A stretch of DNA of 7,646 bases, taken from contig JAPPPC010000213.1 in the NCBI GenBank assembly GCA_028817685.1, positions 1-7,646 of the forward strand. Reading direction: 5' to 3'. Shown here piece by piece: positions 1 to 5,584 of this stretch (its first letter is position 1; the number at the start of each line of letters is the position of its first letter). This stretch comes from Rhodospirillaceae bacterium. GTDB lineage: Bacteria > Pseudomonadota > Alphaproteobacteria > UBA8366 > GCA-2717185. The notes beneath the pieces were generated by a model, which did no database searches, was not told the origin of the DNA, and saw nothing but the letters and a program-made list of their open reading frames with translations. A program made the position numbers and the translations under genes.

Positions 1-590
1 AGTTCATGTCGCGACCGGGCTGGATCGTCATCCTGCTGTTCGTGGCGCTGTACAAATATGGCGATGCGCTGCTTGGCGTGATGGCGGTGCCCTTCTACCT
101 CAAGATCGGCTTTTCGCTGGCGGAGGTGGGGGTCGTCAGCAAGGGGTTCGGGTTGGCGATGACCTTGGCCGGCGCGGCGCTTGGCGGGGTGCTGGTCGCG
201 CGCTATGGAATCCTCCGCGCGCTGCTGTTCGCCGGGCTGCTGCAGGCGGCGTCCAACCTGGTATTCGTCTATCAGGCCTGGGTCGGCTATTCGGTGCCGG
301 TGCTGGTCGTCACCATCGGGGTCGAGAACATCACCGGCGGCATGGGCACGACCGCCTTCGTCGCCTATCTGTCCAGCCTGTGCAACCGCGCCTACACAGC
401 GACCCAATATGCGCTATTGTCCTCGATGATGGCGGCGGCGCGGACCTTCTTCGCCTCGGGCGCCGGCTGGGTCGTGGAGCAGACCGACTGGATCGCCTTC
501 TTCCTGATCTCCACCGCCGCCGCGGTGCCGAGCCTGCTGCTGCTGTGGTGGATCATGGTCCGGTTCACCGATACGGAACGGGAGAGATGA
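1..590 (+). CDS. ampG: Muropeptide permease AmpG, C-terminal half (5' end outside window)
   Basis: Inner-membrane major-facilitator transporter that imports anhydro-muropeptides for cell-wall recycling and, in species with ampC, feeds beta-lactamase induction. The reading frame is open to the left edge (codons from base 3), so this is a partial gene. The ATG at base 6 is probably an internal Met, because AmpG proteins are normally over 400 residues and only about 196 are seen. Counting from that Met, there are six hydrophobic spans (about 6-30, 39-66, 68-90, 94-124, 136-160, 163-186), which is the second half of an MFS fold. AmpG-like signatures are YKYGD (16-20), EN..GGMGT (107-115) and LCN.....TQYALLS (125-139); these match my recollection of the E. 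coli AmpG C-terminal half. The protein ends in a short charged tail. One base separates its stop from the macrodomain gene, so the two are probably cotranscribed. Confidence 0.9.
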   Translation, partial: FMSRPGWIVILLFVALYKYGDALLGVMAVPFYLKIGFSLAEVGVVSKGFGLAMTLAGAALGGVLVARYGILRALLFAGLLQAASNLVFVYQAWVGYSVPVLVVTIGVENITGGMGTTAFVAYLSSLCNRAYTATQYALLSSMMAAARTFFASGAGWVVEQTDWIAFFLISTAAAVPSLLLLWWIMVRFTDTERER

Positions 591-591
591 C

Positions 592-1107
592 ATGCCGCAC
601 CGGATGACCGCGCAGGAAACCGACATCACGACCCTGGCGGTCGACGCGATCGTCAACGCGGCGAATGAGAGCCTGCTCGGCGGCGGCGGGGTGGATGGCG
701 CGATCCACCGCGCGGCGGGGCCGGACCTGCTGGCCGAATGCCGGACACTCAATGGCTGTCCGACAGGTCAAGCCAAGATGACCGCGGGCTACGCCCTGCC
801 GGCCCGCCATGTGATCCATACGGTGGGGCCGATCTGGAACGGCGGCGGCGCGGGCGAGGACGAACTGCTGCGCGGCTGTTATGTGAATTCGATGGCGTTG
901 GCGGCCGAGGCGGGGTTGAAGACGATCGCCTTTCCGGCGATTTCCACCGGCGTCTACCGGTTTCCGGTACCGCGTGCGACCGCAATCGCGGTCGAGACGA
1001 TGGCCGGCATCCTGCGCGGCAACGCGGCGTTTGACCAAGTGATCTTCTGCACCTTCGGCGACGAGGTCACGACCGCTTATGCAACGGCGCTGGACGCCTA
1101 CCGCTAG
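592..1107 (+). CDS. Macrodomain protein, O-acetyl-ADP-ribose deacetylase type (YmdB/MacroD-like)
   Basis: Single-domain cytoplasmic macro protein of 171 residues, the usual size for YmdB. The family hydrolyses O-acetyl-ADP-ribose and can remove mono-ADP-ribose from acidic residues; E. coli YmdB is also reported to modulate RNase III. Visible motifs are NAAN (22-25), LLGGGGVDGAIHRAAG (28-43), GQAKMTAGY.LP (59-70), VIHTVGP (74-80) and AISTGVY (116-122). Asn25 and Asp35 fall at the positions described as catalytic in YmdB and MacroD proteins. Arg123 follows the GVY of the phosphate loop where YmdB has Gly. The ATG at 592 is preferred over the in-frame ATG at 604 because a GGGAGAG-type ribosome site lies about five bases upstream, at the end of ampG. 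The gene overlaps the convergent LysR gene by four bases. The deacetylase fold is clear; the physiological substrate is not. Confidence 0.9.
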   Translation: MPHRMTAQETDITTLAVDAIVNAANESLLGGGGVDGAIHRAAGPDLLAECRTLNGCPTGQAKMTAGYALPARHVIHTVGPIWNGGGAGEDELLRGCYVNSMALAAEAGLKTIAFPAISTGVYRFPVPRATAIAVETMAGILRGNAAFDQVIFCTFGDEVTTAYATALDAYR

Positions 1108-1110
1108 GCG
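1095..1110. terminator. Small hairpin containing both stop codons of convergent genes
   Basis: A perfect 6-bp inverted repeat, CGCCTA (1095-1100) and TAGGCG (1105-1110), encloses a 4-base loop. It lies exactly where the macrodomain gene and the LysR gene meet tail to tail, and both TAG stops lie within it. There is no T-tract on either side, so it is not a textbook intrinsic terminator. It could be a weak bidirectional terminator or a 3'-end stabilising hairpin. The structure is seen; the function is inferred. Confidence 0.3.
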
Positions 1111-2012
1111 CGTTCCCAGACCGGAGGTTTGCCGATCTGTTCCAGCAGGAAGTCGATGAACAGTCGGACCTTGGCGGTCAGCACATTCGATTGCGGATAG
1201 ACCAGCCACAGCGCGGTCCGGTCGTCGACATCATGATCGGGCAGGACCCGCACCAGCGTCCCGTCGGCGATCTCGCGATGAACGCTCCACAGCGAATTGA
1301 TCGAAATGCCCGCGCCGGCGTGCGTCGCGGCTTTGAGGTTCGCCCCATCATCGACGACCAGCCGGCAGCCCGGACCGCCGAAATCGATCTGCGTCGCCGC
1401 ACCATCGGGTCCGACCAGCGACTTCGCCGCCCGGTCCCGGAACCCGATGCGGTCATGCGCCGCGAGGTCTTCCGGCGTCTGCGGCACGCCGCGCCGGTCG
1501 AGATAGGCGGGCGCCGCGCAGAGAATGCGCCGGTCGTCGGCGAGCTTGCGCGCCTTCAGGCTGCTGTCTTCCAGCGCGGCGTTGCGCAACGCCAGGTCGA
1601 AGCTGCCCTCGATCAGATCGAACGGCGTATCCGACAGCCGCAGGTCGAGGTCGAGCCTCGGGTAGCGCTGCAGGAATTCCGGCAGCAGCGGGGCGATATA
1701 GAGTTGGGCGAAGGTGCTGGGGGCGGCGAAGCGCAACGTGCCGGCCGCGTCCGCACGCTGCAGGCCCAGCGCGCTGCGCGCCGCGCTTTCCTGCGCCAGG
1801 ATTTCCGCGGCATAGGGGAGAAACTCCGCCCCGTCCGCGGAAAGAGACACCTTGCGCGTCGACCGGTGCAATAGCTCCACGCCAAGGGAACGTTCCAGTT
1901 TCGCCAGTCGGGTGCTGGCGACGGCCGGTGCCATGCCGAGCGTGCGGCCGGCCGCGCTGATATTCAGCGTCTCCGCCGCCAGGACGAACAATCGAAGGCT
2001 ATCCAGATCCAT
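1104..2012 (-). CDS. LysR-family transcriptional regulator
   Basis: DNA-binding regulator of 302 residues, a typical LysR length. The N-terminal winged helix-turn-helix (about residues 1-60) shows the family pattern: LRLFVLAAETLNISAAGRTL, a recognition region around APAVASTRLAKLE, then LGVELLHRSTRKVSLSADG. An alpha-helical linker follows, then a periplasmic-binding-type effector domain from about residue 90, beginning LRFAAPSTFAQLYIAPLLPEF with later DLALR. This resembles the CrgA-like subgroup often found beside oxidoreductase genes. The ATG at 2012 is the only start that keeps the whole helix-turn-helix; the next Met is inside it. No clear Shine-Dalgarno site precedes it, because the upstream bases are AT-rich. 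It diverges from the SDR gene, so it probably autoregulates and controls that gene. The effector is unknown. Confidence 0.93.
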   Translation of the reverse strand: MDLDSLRLFVLAAETLNISAAGRTLGMAPAVASTRLAKLERSLGVELLHRSTRKVSLSADGAEFLPYAAEILAQESAARSALGLQRADAAGTLRFAAPSTFAQLYIAPLLPEFLQRYPRLDLDLRLSDTPFDLIEGSFDLALRNAALEDSSLKARKLADDRRILCAAPAYLDRRGVPQTPEDLAAHDRIGFRDRAAKSLVGPDGAATQIDFGGPGCRLVVDDGANLKAATHAGAGISINSLWSVHREIADGTLVRVLPDHDVDDRTALWLVYPQSNVLTAKVRLFIDFLLEQIGKPPVWERA

Positions 2013-2212
2013 TATTTAAGATTATCGAATTAAGTAATCCAAATCGTCATCTTTATATTATGTGGGGAAACAATATTTTCGGCAGTATCGTTTCACCAAC
2101 GCTCCGGAAGGTCCCCAATGGCACATTTTCCCGTCCTTTCCTTCAGCCCCACATCGAAGGGAAGGACGATTTGGCGTGACGTGTTGCGGTAATGTCTCAA
2201 TGGGGGGCTGAC
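2013..2212. promoter_or_regulatory. Divergent regulatory region between LysR and SDR genes
   Basis: This 200-base stretch has no convincing gene. Roughly 2010-2095 is strongly AT-rich against a GC-rich background, as expected for promoters. Short dyads occur next to the LysR start: ATT-N11-AAT (2014-2030), which fits the loose LysR-type T-N11-A box, and GATTA-N10-TAATC (2020-2039). The patch at 2053-2062 (TTATATTATG) can be read as a -10 element on either strand, and TTAAGT (2030-2035) lies 17 bases before TTATAT as a weak forward -35. The right half carries a long inverted repeat, listed separately. Exact promoters cannot be fixed by eye. Confidence 0.55.
2132..2168. promoter_or_regulatory. 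13-bp inverted repeat with 11-base loop upstream of SDR gene
   Basis: Bases 2132-2144 (CGTCCTTTCCTTC) pair with 2156-2168 (GAAGGGAAGGACG). There are 12 Watson-Crick pairs and one position (2139/2161) that is T:G in DNA and a U-G wobble in RNA. The inner arms read CTTC-N11-GAAG, a spacing reminiscent of LysR-type operator dyads. The repeat ends 44 bases before the chosen SDR start, so it could be an operator or, if transcription starts upstream, a stable 5'-leader hairpin. No T-run follows on either strand, which argues against an intrinsic terminator. Confidence 0.5.
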
Positions 2213-3007
2213 ATGAAAAAAACGATACTTTTGACCGGGGCGACCGACGGGATCGGACTGGCAACTGCCAAGGCTCTGGCGTCGCAGGGGCATGATCTGC
2301 TGCTGCATGGTCGCAATCCCGAAAAGCTGGCGGCGGCGGTCGCCGCGGTGCCCGGTGCCGCCGTTGTTGCCGGCTATCTGGCTGACCTGTCCCGCATGGA
2401 GGCGGCGGAGTCGCTCGCCGAAGCGGTGATCGGCGGGCACCCGTCGCTCGACGTGGTGATCAACAATGCGGGCATCTTGAAGACACCGGATCCGGTCACG
2501 CCGGACGGGCTCGGCATCCGCTTCGCGGTCAACACGCTCGCGCCCTATCTGCTGACCAAGCGGTTATTGCCGGCGCTTGGCCCCGCCGGCCGGGTCGTCA
2601 ATCTGTCCTCCGCCGCGCAGGCGCCGGTCGATCTCGAGGCGATGCGCGGAAAGGTCCGGTTGGAGGATATGGCGGCCTATGCGCAAAGCAAGCTGGCGCT
2701 CACCATGTGGTCCCGCGCGCTGGCGCTGCAGGAATCCGGGAAGATCATCGTGGTGGTCAATCCCGGCTCGCTGCTGGCCAGCAAGATGGTGCAGGAAGGG
2801 TTCGGTGTGGCCGGCGGCGATATCGGCATCGGCGCCGATATCCTCACGCGCGCGGCGCTGTCCGACGAATTCGCGACGGCCACGGGCCTATACTTCGACA
2901 ATGATGCCGGTCGTTTCGGTCCGCCGCATCCGGATGCGCTTGATGGAACGAAGGCCGCTTCCCTTCTCCAGGTGATGGACTCCATCCTGGCGGATCTCTC
3001 CCGGTAG
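2213..3007 (+). CDS. Short-chain dehydrogenase/reductase (SDR), NAD(P)-dependent
   Basis: Cytoplasmic Rossmann-fold oxidoreductase of 264 residues, interconverting an alcohol and a carbonyl on an unknown substrate. From the chosen Met, the nucleotide-binding motif is TGATDGIG (8-15). HGRN (32-35) follows strand 2, and its Arg34 suggests NADP(H) preference. NNAG is at 84-87, the structural Asn at 107, catalytic Ser at 132/133, and YAQSK gives Tyr156 and Lys160. NPGS (183-186) follows the active site. The set of catalytic residues is complete. The ATG at 2213 is preferred over the in-frame ATG at 2192 because a G-rich GGGGGG tract sits about five bases upstream and MKKTILLTG is a normal SDR beginning; the seven extra residues from 2192 add nothing recognisable. 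It is divergent from the LysR regulator and is first in the rightward gene run. Confidence 0.93.
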   Translation: MKKTILLTGATDGIGLATAKALASQGHDLLLHGRNPEKLAAAVAAVPGAAVVAGYLADLSRMEAAESLAEAVIGGHPSLDVVINNAGILKTPDPVTPDGLGIRFAVNTLAPYLLTKRLLPALGPAGRVVNLSSAAQAPVDLEAMRGKVRLEDMAAYAQSKLALTMWSRALALQESGKIIVVVNPGSLLASKMVQEGFGVAGGDIGIGADILTRAALSDEFATATGLYFDNDAGRFGPPHPDALDGTKAASLLQVMDSILADLSR

Positions 3008-3053
3008 GGCGCGACCCCCGCATTGTCCAACACCGACCCCGGGGCCATACTGG

Positions 3054-3072
3054 CCGCCGGATCGGCGGGGGA
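3054..3072 (+). promoter_or_regulatory. GC hairpin overlapping the ribosome site of the acyl-CoA synthetase gene
   Basis: CCGCCG (3054-3059) and CGGCGG (3063-3068) form a perfect 6-bp, all-GC stem with a GAT triloop. The right arm overlaps the GGGGGA tract (3067-3072) that sits seven bases before the chosen ATG at 3080 and is the best Shine-Dalgarno candidate. In the mRNA this could partly mask ribosome access. Short GC stems are common by chance in such DNA, so a regulatory role is speculative. Confidence 0.3.
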
Positions 3073-3079
3073 CGAGGAC

Positions 3080-4633
3080 ATGGACAACCGGACGGACGGC
3101 CCGATATCTGCCGCGCTGGCGTTGCGTGCGTTGGCCCGGTGGGGCGACCGGGTCGCGTTCGACGGGCACGGCGGCCGCTTCACCTATCGGCAGGGGCACG
3201 CGATGGTCGCGCGCATGCAGGCGGTGATGGACCGGGCCGGCATGAAACGCGGTGACAGTATCGCGGTGCTGCACGCCAATCGCGGCGATGCCTGGATGGC
3301 CTCGACGGCGGCGGGCGCGCTCGGATTGCGCACGACCCCGCTGCACCCGCTGGGCTCCCTCGAAGATCATCGGTTTGTCTTGGAAGATGCGGAGATCGAC
3401 TACCTGCTCGTCGATGCCGACTCCTATGCCGAGCGCGGTGGTGAACTGGCGGCCGGGTCGGAGCGGCTTAAACAGGTCTTCACCTTGGGACCTGCGCCGT
3501 TCGGCCAGGACCTGCTGCAAGCGGCAGAAGACATCGGCGAGTCGTCGTCCATCGTCGTGGCGCAGCCGGACGACCTCGCCTGGATCGCCTATACCGGCGG
3601 CACGACGGGCAAACCCAAAGGGGTCATGCGCAATCACCGTGCACTGGGCGCGATCGCGCAAGGTGTGCTGGCAAATTTCGAATGGCCGGAGACGCCCGTC
3701 TATCTGGCGGTGGCGCCGAACAGTCATGTGGGCGGCACGAAGGTCCTGCCAACCTTGATCCAGGGCGGCCGAGTCCATTGCGCGCATGGTTTCGATCCCG
3801 GCCGGGTCCTCGACGCGATCGGCCGCGCCCGGGTCTCGGTCACGCTGTTGGTGCCGACGATGGTCTATCTGCTGCTCGACGACCCCGGGCTCGATAAGGC
3901 CGATTTGTCCAGCCTTGAGCTGCTGCTCTACGGCGCATCGCCCATGTCGCCCAGCCGGTTGCGCGAAGGGCTCGATCGGATCGGCCCGGTCTTCTCGCAG
4001 CTTTACGGCCAAACGGAGGGCTATCCGATTTCGGTTCTGCGCCGAAGCGATCACCAGGACTCCGGTCTGTTCGCGTCCTGCGGCCATCCCTGTTCCAGCG
4101 TGACGGTCGCCTTGATGGATGACGATGACGCGCCGGTTCCCGCGGGCGAGGTCGGCGAAATCTGCGTCCGCGCACCGCACGTCATGGGCGGCTATTGGAA
4201 GCGGGAAGAGGAAACGGCGGCGACGCTTGCCAACGGCTGGCTGCATACCGGCGACATGGCGCATGCCGACGACCGAGGCTACCTCCATATCGTCGACCGC
4301 AAGAAGGACATGATCATCTCGGGCGGGTTCAACGTCTATCCGCGCGAGATCGAGGATATCCTGAGCGCCGACCCGGCCGTCCGCATGGCCGCGGTGATCG
4401 GCGTGCCGGATGAGAAATGGGGCGAGGCGGTGAAAGCCATCGTCGTGCCGCGCAGCGATGGGACGCCGAATCCCGACGCGTTGATCCGCCGCGTTCGTGA
4501 GGCGAAGGGCGCCGTGCACGCGCCGAAATCGATCGAGTTCGCCGAGGAAATTCCGCTGACACCCATCGGCAAGCCGGACAAAAAGGCGCTGCGCGCGACC
4601 TATTGGCAGGACCGCGACCGGCAGGTCGGGTGA
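3080..4633 (+). CDS. AMP-forming acyl-CoA synthetase (ANL superfamily)
   Basis: Adenylates a carboxylic acid with ATP and transfers the acyl group to CoA; 517 residues, normal for the family, cytoplasmic. The P-loop motif YTGGTTGKPKG is at 171-181, with Gly where Ser is more usual in YTSGTTG. The adenine motif YGQTEG is at 309-314 and the ribose-binding TGD has Asp392. The hinge region is RKKDMIISGGFNVYP (407-421). The C-terminal lid has PIGKPDKK with catalytic Lys498. All core motifs are intact, so it should be active. The acid substrate (fatty, aromatic or other) cannot be told. The frame opens at a TTG (3023), but the ATG at 3080 has a good ribosome site (GGGGGA, seven bases away) and MDNRTDGPISAALALRALA is a typical N-terminus. 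It follows the SDR gene by 72 bases and precedes the flavoprotein gene by 33. Confidence 0.93.
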   Translation: MDNRTDGPISAALALRALARWGDRVAFDGHGGRFTYRQGHAMVARMQAVMDRAGMKRGDSIAVLHANRGDAWMASTAAGALGLRTTPLHPLGSLEDHRFVLEDAEIDYLLVDADSYAERGGELAAGSERLKQVFTLGPAPFGQDLLQAAEDIGESSSIVVAQPDDLAWIAYTGGTTGKPKGVMRNHRALGAIAQGVLANFEWPETPVYLAVAPNSHVGGTKVLPTLIQGGRVHCAHGFDPGRVLDAIGRARVSVTLLVPTMVYLLLDDPGLDKADLSSLELLLYGASPMSPSRLREGLDRIGPVFSQLYGQTEGYPISVLRRSDHQDSGLFASCGHPCSSVTVALMDDDDAPVPAGEVGEICVRAPHVMGGYWKREEETAATLANGWLHTGDMAHADDRGYLHIVDRKKDMIISGGFNVYPREIEDILSADPAVRMAAVIGVPDEKWGEAVKAIVVPRSDGTPNPDALIRRVREAKGAVHAPKSIEFAEEIPLTPIGKPDKKALRATYWQDRDRQVG

Positions 4634-4666
4634 GGCGCGAATGATCTGCCTTCGGAGTTCCTGACC

Positions 4667-5584
4667 ATGGCCTTACCCGCTGCGCTCGACGGAAAACTGC
4701 GCCTGCCGCTCATCGCCGCGCCGATGTTCCGGGTCTCCGGACCCGACCTGGTGATCGCCGCCTGCAAGGCCGGTGTCATCGGATCCTTCCCGACCGCCAA
4801 TTGCCGCACCGTGGACGCGTTGGACGATTGGCTCGGCCGGATCGCGGCAGGTGCGGATGGTGGTGCGCCGTTCGCGCCGAATCTCATCGTCCATCACACG
4901 AACCAGCGGCTCGCCGAGGACACCGATCTGGTGGTCAAGCACCGGGCGCCCCTGGTCATCGCCAGTGTCGGCAGCCCGGCGCCGATCGTTGACCGGATTA
5001 AGGCGTATGGCGGACTCGTCTTCGCCGACATCGCCACGATGCGCCACGCGGAAAAAGCGATCGCGACGGGGGTCGACGGGCTGGTCCTGCTGACGGCCGG
5101 CGCCGGCGGACAGACTGGCTGGGCCAATCCCTTCGCCTTCGTGCGCGCGGTCCGTGCCATCTATGACGGGACGATCGTGCTGTCCGGCGGCCTCTCCGAC
5201 GGGGTCGCGCTGCGTGCGGCGCAGGCGCTGGGCGCCGATCTTGGTTATATGGGAACGCGCTTCATCGCGACCCGCGAAAGTATGGCGGTCGACGGCTACA
5301 AACGCATGCTCGTCGACAGCGCGCTCGACGATGTGATGCGGACCAGCGCCTTCACGGGCTTGCCGTCGAGTATCCTTCGCCCCTCCATCGAAGCGGCCGG
5401 TCTCGATCCGGACGCGCTGCCGAGCCGCGGCATGATCGACGTTTCAACCGACATCAATCCGGACAAGCGTCCTAAACGGTGGAAGGATATCTGGTCCGCG
5501 GGCCATTCCGTCTCCGGCGTCGATGACGTACCCAGCGTCGCCGCACTGGTGGAAAGCCTGTGTGAGGAACATGACCGCGCATGA
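4667..5584 (+). CDS. Nitronate monooxygenase-like FMN-binding TIM-barrel protein (NMO/2-nitropropane dioxygenase family)
   Basis: FMN-dependent TIM-barrel oxidoreductase of 305 residues, cytoplasmic. The N-terminus LRLPLIAAPMF is the standard first strand of the NMO/FabK family. Flavin-phosphate motifs are visible as LSGGLSDG (172-179) and MGTRF (195-199), and the C-terminal AGHSVSGVDDVPSVAALV block is also family-like. The active-site loop reads AGAGGQTG, giving Gln149 where class I nitronate monooxygenases and FabK enoyl reductases have an AGGH-type catalytic His. The common label nitronate monooxygenase may therefore be wrong for its chemistry; another FMN redox reaction is possible. The ATG at 4667 has GGAG nine bases upstream. 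The stop overlaps the amidohydrolase start in ATGA, so the two genes are likely translationally coupled. Family is confident; reaction is not. Confidence 0.85.
   Translation: MALPAALDGKLRLPLIAAPMFRVSGPDLVIAACKAGVIGSFPTANCRTVDALDDWLGRIAAGADGGAPFAPNLIVHHTNQRLAEDTDLVVKHRAPLVIASVGSPAPIVDRIKAYGGLVFADIATMRHAEKAIATGVDGLVLLTAGAGGQTGWANPFAFVRAVRAIYDGTIVLSGGLSDGVALRAAQALGADLGYMGTRFIATRESMAVDGYKRMLVDSALDDVMRTSAFTGLPSSILRPSIEAAGLDPDALPSRGMIDVSTDINPDKRPKRWKDIWSAGHSVSGVDDVPSVAALVESLCEEHDRA

Noticed and set aside
1191..1874. 227-codon plus-strand frame opposite the LysR gene
   Set aside because: It is Arg/Gln-rich low-information translation, antisense to a clear LysR protein; a composition shadow.
2132..2168. 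The long inverted repeat as an intrinsic terminator
   Set aside because: The bases after the stem are mixed on both strands with no T-run, and no gene ends just upstream in either direction.
2192..2212. Upstream ATG for the SDR, adding seven residues
   Set aside because: There is no purine-rich site before it, while the ATG at 2213 has a G-rich tract at suitable distance and gives a standard SDR N-terminus.
2058..2440. Two minus-strand frames (68 and 115 codons) covering the LysR-SDR intergenic region
   Set aside because: They overlap the SDR coding start and the dyad region and show no recognisable motif; chance frames are more likely.
3037..3044. CCCCGGGG palindrome between the SDR and acyl-CoA synthetase genes
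   Set aside because: An eight-base self-complementary run without a loop is expected by chance in such GC-rich DNA and has no T-run for termination.
3023..3079. Upstream TTG start for the acyl-CoA synthetase, adding 19 residues
   Set aside because: The extra residues are not family-like, no ribosome site precedes the TTG, and the ATG at 3080 has a good one.
2888..4519. 543-codon open frame on the minus strand
   Set aside because: It is antisense to the acyl-CoA synthetase, whose motifs are complete. The reverse frame shows no domain and no ribosome site that I can support.
4641..4664. Tiny frame (seven codons) between the synthetase and NMO-like genes
   Set aside because: It has no supporting ribosome site or content; it simply overlaps the leader carrying the ribosome site for the ATG at 4667.
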